A model generated the notes under the pieces. The model did no database searches. It worked only from the letters and a program-made list of their open reading frames with translations, and was not told the origin of the DNA. Of a stretch of DNA of 64,000 bases, positions 36,940 through 49,483 are shown piece after piece. How positions within the stretch are numbered: the first letter of the stretch is position 1; the number at the start of each line of letters is the position of its first letter. Location: the NCBI GenBank assembly GCA_003254885.1, contig QANT01009297.1:1-64000 (forward strand), read 5' to 3'. This DNA comes from Purshia tridentata (taxonomy: Eukaryota > Streptophyta > Magnoliopsida > Rosales > Rosaceae). Both the position numbers and the translations under genes were made by a program.

Positions 36940-36958
36940 CTAACACACACACACACAC
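36375..36958. repeat. CT and AC microsatellites
   Basis: CT runs of about 24 and 32 bases lie at 36375-36399 and 36906-36936. The second is followed after a short gap by an AC run at 36943-36958. No transcript could be assigned. Confidence 0.85.
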
Positions 36959-38835
36959 AATATGCAGGGAATCTGAGGCACACACATCTCCTAAATTAAT
37001 CTTGTTCAGGCCAAATCAAAGTGAAACAATTTTTAATTAAAATGGTTGACCTCTGTTTGTTCAGTGACAATCATATAAAATTATATTGCAGACTACAGTT
37101 GGGCTGACCAATGTGATCAAGTTGCTGCATAATAACAATTAATTAAAAGATGTTTCTCACTGCGGCTGACAATTCAGATAGTTCCTATATAGAAGATTGA
37201 TCATAGAAGCAACCACATCCATCAGCCATTACAATTACAATTACAATTACAAAAGAACAGACTAGTTGTATGGATGAAAATAAGGAGAGAGAGAGCTCAT
37301 GATTTGGATCTCAAACGACTCAAAGTCTTAACCTCATGTGCTACCACATGGACAGCCATTTTAGGCAGAGAAAACAACTCATTGCAATGTGTTTAGAGTC
37401 AAGCTTGCAGTCATTTTAGTAAGATTCGACCAACTATAATGATATAGTTTTTTAAGTTTTTCTCTTGCTGCAGAGTATCTCAGTAAGTTGCTCTCCTTTT
37501 CTATAGAATTAAAGCTATTGAAAAAGACAATGCTCAATCACTCTTTTCTTTTTCTTTTTCTTTTTTCTTTGGACCAAATTATGCTTTCGAGGCTTGACTG
37601 AAGAGTCTGTAAGCAAAAGCATCCTTCCATTGCCAATTTTATCAAGGGTACGTTGTGCATCCAAGACCAAGCTGCTTTTGTCCAGCCACTATTAACAGAT
37701 TTGATCAAAGCATTGTGAGAGAAAAAGACTAGATGATGATCATCATGGTGTCATAAAAGTCCACTGAGACTTATCCTCAAACGATTTGCATGTGCCAAAA
37801 TCATGTAAATCCCAGAATTTATAAAATGCTCATCACCAATATTGGTTTGGCATGCATGTATGTCATGAATTTCCATCTTATATCAATTGGGAGTGAACAT
37901 GGGTTGTTTTTCGAATTTGCATGCATGTACTTTTTATGTATGATCTGTTATTGATCTGATTCCACAATTGCAGTGATCTCAGAAACAGAGCCAACATTTT
38001 GTGCTCATAAAGAAAACAAATAGACAACTCTTCGCATGATATGTACGTTTACAAAGCATAAAGAGAAAGAGGGTAGGAGAAATTTCACATCACACTGCCT
38101 AAAACTAAAGGGGGGCATCACTGAGAAAACATTAAAATAGGATACAATAATGCATGTAGATGTAGAGAGCTTTTACTTTGTGCGTTCCAACAAAGGGTTA
38201 GGAACTTTTTTGATGAATCTGCATTTGGGATTTGAGACATAGTTATGAACAATAAGATATTGAGTTTGAAAAATGTGATTTGCTAGTGCATAAACTCAAT
38301 GGACCAATGGGATAATGAATCATTGGTCCATTGAGAGATAATAGCCCACCATATATCATTACCTACAAGATTTTGGGTTGAAGGAAATTATAAACATGTG
38401 CGCACTACCACAGTCATATGAGCACACACCAAGTAGGGAATGGCTTTTATTCGATCGAAAAGCACTCAGAACAGCAAGTGCAAAATCGAAAAGAGATGAT
38501 AGAAACTTGTAACTGGCGAGTACAATAACTTAGAGGTAACTGCTCCACACTATCTATACAATATGATCATATAATTTCCATCACTGGAGGCTGCAAGTAT
38601 TTTTTTTCTTAATTTTCTAATTAGATAAGGATTTAGCACGAGAGCAGAGAAATGATCTCTTGCTAACTATCCACTAATCTTTCTTCTCTGGTTGTGATTC
38701 AGAGCCGCATACAAACATGATTCTGTCTAAATCGTTAGTGGCAGCTTGACAACACATTTTACCAAAACCAATAGTGAGAACAACAAACAGATAATGGAAA
38801 AATCTTCTAAACATCATGAGTATCAAACAGTCCTT

Positions 38836-38877
38836 AGATTGATTTAACTTCACCCCAGATTGATTTAACTTCACCCC
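38836..38877. repeat. 21-bp tandem duplication
   Basis: The unit AGATTGATTTAACTTCACCCC is repeated exactly twice with no spacer. Confidence 0.9.
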
Positions 38878-40248
38878 ATCTTTGAAACTCAACATATATA
38901 CATGTGACGTAAGTCAATCGTAATGCCATACACTCATGTCTTCATTCATCTTTGTTGTGCAAAATATATCATTTTATTTTTTTATCGCTTTGATGCTTTT
39001 GTTTTTGATTATGGGTCATGGGGGGTGGTCCTTTCACTAGTTTTAATGGCATTATTACGTATGGAGCCGGAGTTCCACTAACACAAGGACAAAGATAATA
39101 AGTAGAAGACTGCATGTGAGAGTGAGTAGGACATCCCACCGATCCAGTGTTCCCACACCCTCTTGGGCAAACCCATATTCCACTTATTTGTAATCCACGA
39201 ATCTTGTTAATTTGTGTATAACTAAAACCACTGCCTCAAGGGCAGGTACAGATTGCACAATCAGAATCAGAATGGATAAGCTATCAGCTATGGTTTCTTC
39301 TATTTGGAACTATTGTCAAATTTTGTCCTGCAATGAATGTCTTATGAACCTTAAGCTCTCATTCCGAGAGCCTTAAACAAATTTATGTTTAGCTAATGGC
39401 ATATTTAATGAGCGATCCACCTACTTTCTCCAACAAAAAAATATTAGTTTAATGCCTGGGACTGATGGTTGGCTTAACTGCCTCCTAAAAGAGGAAGAGC
39501 AAACAAATTAGAAAAAATGGGTGACTAGAAGTTGGCAACCTTGGAAGTGCAGTTTAAACTTCTGCATTAAAACGCTTGTACGATGATAATAATTTAATAA
39601 TGATCAAGCAATCCAATGATTGCCGTGCTGTGTATGAGCAATTTTGAAAATGCATTTCGTGAGTGAAAATCGGCACCCTCGACAAGAATGTTACCAAGCT
39701 GATAAATGATCCTTTTATTTAATATGACCTGGAAATTGTATAGGTTATCCTAATCACATAAATTTAGTGGAGGAAAATGGAAGGACTTGCGCCCTTTATC
39801 AATCTCTACCAAAAGGCATCTTCAGATGAACAAATGTAGACATATATGTTGGCAGCATAAGAAAACTAAAATGTAGATAACGCAGCAAAATCTTACTTGA
39901 CTTACAAAAAGTGTTAGGGACACATTTCATAATATTAATCTCATATGTACTTTCCAAAAATAAATAGATAGTAAACAGACAAGGCCAATCCAAAAAGCAA
40001 GCTCCCCTCATCTTCATCAACTTACAGCCATCACCATCTATTTGGCAGTCCAACTAAAGGTCCCACACGACTTGCTGCAAAGGTAAGAAATGACTTGGGT
40101 AATACTAGCTTCAAGATTTTTTCTGCAAAGTGAACTTTCAAGAACATTTTGGAGATTAGATGCCCCACATAACATAACTTTTCTTCAATGGATTTGTTTT
40201 TATTCTGGGTTAAAAGATGAGTAGCGAACTGAACTCTGTCCAGAAATG

Positions 40249-41775
40249 TCACTCTTCAACAACATTCACAAGTTCATACTCAATGAGTGAGAGGTTGTTA
40301 TCTTCCTTCACCGTAAAACTGGCAGGTTCAGCAACTTCAACACGGCCCCACTTGTCCACGGCAAGCCTCATTGAACCTTTAAACATGTCAATTTTGGCAT
40401 TACGCAGGGTTACAGTAGAACCCTCTTTCATCAAGTCCACTACACAACACCATCAAACCGAATGAATTAATAAGTGGAAATTTACATACATATAATGCAG
40501 GGAGTCTTCCATGACTAATGATGCAAACCAGTAAAATGAAAATAAACGATGTGATACACCTAAAAACGATGCAGGTTAATCCAATAAAGAAGTGGATTTG
40601 ATTGGCTAAATTGCAAGATCAATTGGTTTAGATAAAACTGAAAAAGATTGGTTCGGCTGAAACTAGCAAAAAGAATTGGTTTTGAAACAGATGCTCACCT
40701 CTACTCAGACATTACAGAAAGGTTGATCCTGCACATCTGAATTCAGTGTTGTCTCTATTCTTTCTTATAAGACAATGCATGTAAATTGAGAAAATTATAA
40801 AGACCATGTTCTGTAACATCCAGTTCCAATATATTAATAATATTGTTATCAGATTTGCTACCCTGGACCATAAGCACCATTTCAGTTGATATCATCTTGT
40901 CCGACTAAATAAAGTACTAAATCATTGCATCACCCGTCAATTTCAGCTACTACACTTACACTTCCAGATCACATTTAAACAGCAATGACTGGTCAGTCTA
41001 GTCATCCAGAAACCTCTTGAAACACCAAGAGTCTGAAACCTTCTAAACTAATGACTCAAGGTATAGAACCCAAAAAAAGAAAATGAACATTGACCAGTAC
41101 CCAAACAAGAGCCTAAGATATCTAATCAAGAGAAAATATTAGTAAAGACTGTAAACCACAAGAGGGAGAAAGGGAGCAAATGGATGGAAGGAATTAAAAT
41201 AAAACTGATATATCAGGCTCAACACAAGATATGTAATTATGGTTAACACACACAAACATGCACACAAACACACATATGTTACATCAGTCATGAGTCATGA
41301 CCTCCCACTCACCCATGAACCTGAAGATTCATGCCTACCGACTATTAGATTACAGAAACACACATATATTAAAAATAATATCACTTTTGATCTCCTACTC
41401 AGCCATGAACATGAAAATTCATGTTTACCGACTATTAGAACAAAAAAAAATCTAGTAATCTACATCTGACATTTATTCAAAAAGAAACTTTCTGGAGATT
41501 TGATTGGCAGTCATTGAATTTTGTGAGTAAGATGTAAAGTAGAAATACAAACCTTGATCGTTTCTAGCTGTAAAGATTATCATTCCAGTTTCATCGCCCA
41601 CCAAGCATTCAGCAATCCGCATTTGGCGTACTTGAGGACCATCGGCACGACCCTTCTGCAATACCATCTTAGTACTAACAACCTTTACGGTGATAGTGTG
41701 CCCAGAGGTGCTTGGTCGAAGCTGGGCAACCTTGGTGAATACTGGTTTCCTCAATCCTGGTTTCGATTCCGCCAT
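40249..41775 (-). CDS. Single-domain OB-fold nucleic-acid-binding protein
   Basis: Two coding exons, 41775-41553 and 40439-40249, give 137 residues. The chain is one OB fold: MAESKPGLRKPVFTKVAQLR, then VKVVSTKMVLQKGR, the strand-rich ECLVGDETGMIIFTARND and LMKEGSTVTLRNAKI, ending SLIEYELVNVVEE. It matches a plant family annotated as nucleic-acid-binding OB-fold-like (At1g10590, At1g23750 and At4g28440, from memory), which resembles the SSB-like SOSS-B subunit of the DNA-damage sensor complex. The exact role in plants is not established. The 1.1-kb coding intron contains a diverged tandem repeat. A leader intron is likely: a donor AAAAG|GTGATT at 42333/42332 and an acceptor about 15-20 bp before the start codon. 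Confidence 0.88.
41296..41439. repeat. Diverged tandem repeat in the OB-fold gene intron, 90-bp period
   Basis: About 54 bases at 41296-41349 recur at 41386-41439. Both copies end with ACCGACTATTAGA and differ at roughly one position in five. Confidence 0.75.
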
Positions 41776-42333
41776 TTAACAAAACCTACCATCCACATCC
41801 ACCAGATGATTAGCACTAAACTAACACACATAATATAGATTACCTCACACTGTCACACAATAAAATAACATAACCCAATACAATCTCAAATTGGGAATTT
41901 TCTTAGCTGGGTTGAGCATTTCCATTACCAAAAATCAAAATAAAGACCCAAAATTTATTTTAAACATCAATTGTGATGTTAAGATGAGCTTCATTCCGAT
42001 CCTATTTTCTCCTAAATTCCAACATTTTCCAACAATAATAAAAAAAATACAAAATGTAATAAATTTTCCAGTATCAACTAATCGTATATTGTACACCCTC
42101 ATCATTAATCTTAAATTATAACGAGAAATTCAGATTTACAAAAACAGATCAGAGAGAAGATCAAATGCTAAATGACAGATCGGAGCCATCACTTTACGAA
42201 GATCAGAAACAAACAACAATCTAACAAAATTAGAAATATTCGACATTAATACAAAATTAAAAGAGAAACAATTTTTCATCGAAGTTTAACAAAAGAGAAC
42301 CAAGGATCGTCAAAATTAGGGTTAGAAATCACC

Positions 42334-42361
42334 TTTTAGGGACCCCAAAAAACAATTAAGG

Positions 42362-42408
<47 letters not shown>

Positions 42409-42420
42409 CTGACTGAGGAA
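42334..42420 (-). other. Probable 5' non-coding exon of the OB-fold gene with (GA)n
   Basis: A GA run of about 40 bases (42365-42404) reads as CT in the mRNA sense and lies just upstream of a good donor at 42333/42332. The 42420-42845 stretch to its right is the shared promoter region with the divergent oxidoreductase gene. Confidence 0.5.
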
Positions 42421-42827
42421 ACTGTGTGTAGTCGACACAGTCGGCTCTACAAAGTAAAAAGGGTTTTGCTACCAATAATGAGTTACTGGCCGTCGATCTT
42501 CAATCCTTTAGTACTAATATCAGCTGTACACGTGCCTACCGTCAAGAAGTTTTATTGCTATCACTTATCCATTAAAAAGGACAAAAGCGTCCTTCTCGTA
42601 CCCCAAAAGACAAAACCAAACCTCTGCCTCTTAAACCGCGGTTGCGAGTTGCGTTTTCAACATAGTTGTCGTTCTGATTTGTCGGGAAACTATTGGAGAA
42701 CTGCAGATAAAAGAGATGCTGACGACCGCAGCTTATCAGAACTGTGTCCCACTTCAGTACGGACACATAAATAAAATAACTAAATAAGCGCCATATAAAA
42801 TAAAACATAGAGAGATAAGCCGTTTGA

Positions 42828-44918
<2,091 letters not shown>

Positions 44919-44929
44919 GAAGGAAAAGA

Positions 44930-47487
44930 AAATTGTTAGTTAATTTTTGCAGTACATATTTATATTGTTCTCTCTATATAATATGAGTGACAGACACTTG
45001 AATGTACTTTTGTATGTATTACATTGGAGAATAAGTAGATTTGCTCTTTACCAATCTAACATGCAACCTTAAAATCTAGGTATATCTAAATTCAATTTGA
45101 GCAAGAGATACAGAGGATTAATGGATAATTGGAGAAAATTAATACCCGTGTTGGTTTTTTTTTTTTTTATAACTTTTCTTTTTGCTGGACAAACTGACAG
45201 TAAACATCCAAATTGTAATTATACACTTTGCAACATCTAGGCCCTTCTCGTGCATTTCAGATTGGGCCTGTGATAGCGGTCTAGGCCCCTTCAGATGGGA
45301 CCTGGAATTACAAACAAAACTTGTGTCGTTTGAACTGGGCTTCTAATAACTCTTTCCACATTTGTTCTGGGCTCAAAAGTGTAACTATAATGAACAGTTC
45401 TTATCATGAGACTATTTGACAAAATGAGAACAATTAAAAGGAAACGTGAAATGTGGCTAGCATTTCTCTACTTCCCTTGCATTCCGTGATTAGATCAATA
45501 TACACAGCAAAACTTGTGGAAAGAACTCTCTCTCTCTCTCTCTCATTTACAGCCAAACGAGTACAATGATTCTGATGAGCTTTAGCCTTTAACCCATATG
45601 TGTCCAATGTATTGAGAATTCATTACGATATCGATAGCTTCTGGTTGCAGCCACACTGGTCCCCTACCTGGTAGTATAGCCCAGTACGTATGTATGCATG
45701 TGAAAATATGTACGTATATGTACCCAAGCTGCGAGGCATCTGATACCTACAGCGATTCATTTTCCCCATCTGCACAGTTGGTTGGTGTTAAAATGTAAAT
45801 TCTAATGCCCTTTAATTGGTACGTATGTACTGGATTTATAATTTTCAAGTGCCCGAGTAAAAATGGTCTTGTTCTCGTATTTTGTATCAAAAGGTAAAAG
45901 CAAAGAAACTTCAGTTTAATTTACTCTCAGGCTCTCATTGCGCTCCTTTTGTTATCATATATATAGATGTATATTTGGGTGAGTTGAGTCAAAACTTGAA
46001 TGATCAATTTATGACTGTGTATCATAATTAAGCTACTCTCAGGCTCTCAGTGCGCTCCTTCAGTTTATGACTGTGTATCATAATTAAGGTACGTGGCAGA
46101 GTGTCTCCAGTTTTACGAGAAATTAATTATTGTTTCATTTTTCACTGATCGATCATCATATGGTAATTAATTAATCACTGTATATATATATATGTCCGGA
46201 CAGTAGAGTCACAGTCAATATAGCCTAGCTAGTCGCTACCAAATTGTTCCAAAAACATTAATGTATATATGTACGAGCAAGGTAGATTAGGTACAATTAA
46301 GTAACTCATTAAATTTTGAGGTACTACCTCTCTCTCTCTCTCCTATCACGAGGTTATAATTCTGACTTTTCCCGAATATCGGTGGAGTGGTTGATTGCCA
46401 ATAAGCTAAATCAATGTGAATGGTTTTAGAAGGAATATGGTATATAGTTTGAGAAATTAGGTAGCTTATGAAAAAGGACAGAAGAAGAAATACATTAATA
46501 AAGAAACTTAAATACTAGTGTGGACCGTCGTACGCTTATGTGTTTATACTGTTTGTGGGTATATAGAAAACAATAGAACATAATAATGTGCGGTGCCCCA
46601 TGATTGAAATGCCCTAGGTTGAAGGACAGGCAGGTTTGTCGATCCTAGCTAGTATCATTATTACATTTACCACAGCTCCAATTAATGAATTCATCCAACA
46701 AGGAATTTAATTACCCGCCCATGCATATATGCACTCTCTTAAGTTTTGGAAACAAACATTTGTGTTGTGCTACAAGCCAACATATATACAATTACAAGTT
46801 ATCAGAAATTATTCCATATTGTGATATAATAAATTTACATGTTATAATATGAGTGAGTATTATTAATATTATCATTTAAAGCACAAATTTATTATCAATT
46901 ATTTTAAAATAAAAATATAATAAAATAAAATCCTGCGAAATTTGACTGACAAATAGAAATTTAATATTATTATTTTATAATTCAAAATATAAGGTTGAAA
47001 AGTTTCAAAGAGGCATTTATTAATATCATTAAAATTAAAGAAAATGGATGCAAGCTTAGCCTACAAGGAAGAATATGTTGCGCTAAGTTGAAAACTTGGA
47101 AGTTTGAAGAAGAATGGCATTGATTGCATTTGTACCCATTGGAAATTAAAGCGTGGTTGGTTGGTCTTTGTCTTAATGGAGTGGGTATTGGATTGGATGC
47201 ATCATGCATGCTACATGGGTCAATGCGTATAGCTAATAATATAATTAATTAATATGAAAATGAATGCTCTCCGGTTACATAGCCGACAAACCAATTAATT
47301 AATCAGAATACAAACGACTTGTAGCTACTTGGTTCATAAAATAATGTCTATGGGTCACACAGTGGTACTGTCAAGCTTTCTGGAGAGTTAAAATGGAAAC
47401 AGGCTAACCTGTTCATTTTTAAATATAAGCTCGAGTCCAAGAGCTTCTTAGTATATACTTCACTCACGGCGATCGATCGACCGGAAA
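44930..47487. other. Intergenic between AOR and the MYB gene
   Basis: No gene was recognised. Notable parts are CT runs at about 45521-45544, an interlocked pair of short duplications at about 45924-46090, and the MYB promoter on the right. Confidence 0.5.
45924..46090. repeat. Interlocked short duplications
   Basis: TACTCTCAGGCTCTCA followed by TGCGCTCCTT occurs near 45924 and again near 46033. TTATGACTGTGTATCATAAT occurs near 46009 and again near 46065. The two repeat pairs interleave. Confidence 0.75.
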
Positions 47488-48333
47488 ATGGAAGCCAAAG
47501 ATGAGTACAAGAAAGGGTTATGGACAAAGGAGGAGGATAGGATTCTGCTAGAGTACGTAAGGGCACATGGAAGAGGCCACTGGAACCGCATTCCGCGCAT
47601 CACCGGTAAGGCCGGATTAAATATATTCATATATAGATGTAGTAATGAAGAAGCAATTAATGCTAATTAGCTTGTTTTGTGAATATATATGATAGAGTTA
47701 AAGAGGAGTGGAAAGAGCTGCAGATTGAGGTGGATGAACTATCTGAGCCCAAATGTGAAACGCGGCAATTTTTCTGACCAAGAAGAAGACCTCATTATCA
47801 GACTTCATAATCTCCTTGGAAACAGGTTTTTCTTTTTGCACATTTAATTATAGAAAATTTTCAATAAATAGATGAATAAATAACTATGAATGAATTAATG
47901 ATGTAGGTGGTCTCTGATTGCGGGGCGTGTTCCAGGTAGAACTGACAATCAAGTCAAGAACTACTGGAACAGTCATTTGTGCAAGAAGCTTGGCATCAAA
48001 AAACAAACACCTGCGGCAAGCAGTGGAGTACTCAAATCTGAAACTAAAACTACTCATCATCATCACCAACATCACAACTCGTCTTCCCAAATGGACTCAA
48101 ATCCTAAGCACTCTGATCAAAGCTGCTGCAGTAGTACTAGTGCTAGTGCTACCGTGAAAGCCATGGAACCAATATCAGTGCAGGTTGGTGACGATTCTTA
48201 CATTGACCAAGACATACAATGGATGACCAAGCACTGTGATGATGACTCGCTTTCATGGTCTACTCATCATTCGATTCTCAGTAGCTGGGGCATGGTGCAA
48301 GTTCTAGATGGATACCCTCTTGACCTATTGTAA
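47488..48333 (+). CDS. R2R3-MYB transcription factor, WER/GL1-like
   Basis: Three exons, 47488-47605, 47696-47825 and 47907-48333, give 224 residues. R2 (about 8-60) starts [17 protein letters not shown] and R3 (about 61-111) is [19 protein letters not shown] followed by [19 protein letters not shown]. The two intron positions are the standard ones for R2R3-MYBs. R3 carries the bHLH-interaction signature DL-xx-R-xxx-L-xxxxxx-L-xxx-R. The wording closely follows Arabidopsis WER, GL1 and MYB23, which act with bHLH and WD40 partners in epidermal cell fate. Downstream is a His/Ser-rich linker and an acidic, Trp-containing tail. Odd point: the usual TGLKRCGK at the R2 splice junction reads TELKRSGK here. 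The exact orthologue cannot be fixed without a tree. Confidence 0.9.
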
Positions 48334-49483
48334 TTTCTAAATTGTCTGGCCTCTTTTCTGTTTTAATTTTCAATCTAGTTTTTTTTCTGTTAATGTAGGA
48401 GAGCGATTGATAGTTAATAAATATATAATCATCTTTAATTGTCACTATTCTTCACTTACTATCCAATTAGATGCTGATTTTGAGGTGTTTACCAGTTAAA
48501 ATATTCACACATTTGTTTTCATTAATAATATGAACTTTAAGCCTATATTTAAAATAATTTGTCTTCCAAAAACAAAACAAAAATAAACACTAGTTTCAAA
48601 CTTGCGCAACAGCATTGGTAACTGTTACTATAATATATTATTAGATTTGGAATTTGGTATTTGGAACAGTGTGCCGTTGACTCTAGCCTAAAGGTCCTGC
48701 TTGGACTGGAGCTGCGACACCGTTCACATGTAAGTGCTTTGCTCACTGAGACTTTTTTGCATTTCCATATTTTTTGATGCAAGCTCTCCACGTGCCCTAC
48801 AAGTTTCCATACAACGGTGTCACCTTTTCAATTTTAGTTTTTTTTTTCTTTTTTGGGAGCTTGGACTTGTAACTTCACCGACATCCATGTGTGGACTTTA
48901 TAAAAATTGCTAGGCCTCAGGCCATCTTGTAGTTAATACAACGGTGTCACCTTTTCAATTTTAGTTTTTTTTTTTCTTTTTTGGGAGCTTGGACTTGTAA
49001 CTTCACCGACATCCATGTGTGGACTTCATAAAAATTGCTAGGCCTCAGGCCATCTTGTAGTTGTTTTGGGCCCCAGGCCACCAAAGTACCAAAAAGAAAA
49101 AAGCCCAAGAGTTTTGTTTTTTGGATTGCTTTCCCAAACTGGTTTTTGCTCCAACAAGTTTTGTTATTCTACAATTTCTGTTGTTCTATAACATTAAATT
49201 CATGAAGAAAAAGGAAACGTCAAACAGAAGAGCTGTCTGTAAGACGGAAGTCTAAACCAGAATTCCACAATCACTGTATAAAAAATTTCAGTGTTTGAAG
49301 CTAAGAAGATGGCCATAGAAAGGTAATTAAACTTTTACATTTGATGAAATAGAGAAAGCTACATTATTTCATTTTTGACACAAGCCATAAAGACTATTAG
49401 TTTGCCAAATGTTGGTCCAAAGGAAATGCAGGACATGCACATTGGGAAAAAAAAAAAGTTTTCTTGATCGTTAATGTTTGAGC
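48334..49483. other. Intergenic between the MYB and carbonic anhydrase genes
   Basis: The two genes converge on this stretch. It holds their 3' flanks and a 127-bp tandem duplication. No other gene was found. Confidence 0.5.
48811..49064. repeat. 127-bp tandem duplication
   Basis: Bases 48811-48937 repeat from 48938 with only a T-run length change and about one substitution (ACTTTATAAAA versus ACTTCATAAAA). Each unit contains a T-rich tract, AGGCCTCAGGCC and CTTGTAGTT. The near-identity argues for a recent event. Confidence 0.9.

Larger units (their letters stand above)
32500..40248. other. Gene-poor interval of about 7.7 kb
   Basis: No protein gene, tRNA or known microRNA sequence was recognised on either strand. 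It contains CT microsatellites at about 36375-36399 and 36906-36936 with an adjoining AC run, a TTACAA repeat at 37229-37253, a 21-bp tandem duplication at 38836-38877 and one micro-insertion at 34751-34800. Open frames here are short and low in complexity. The left edge is the promoter side of the BURP gene. Confidence 0.5.
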
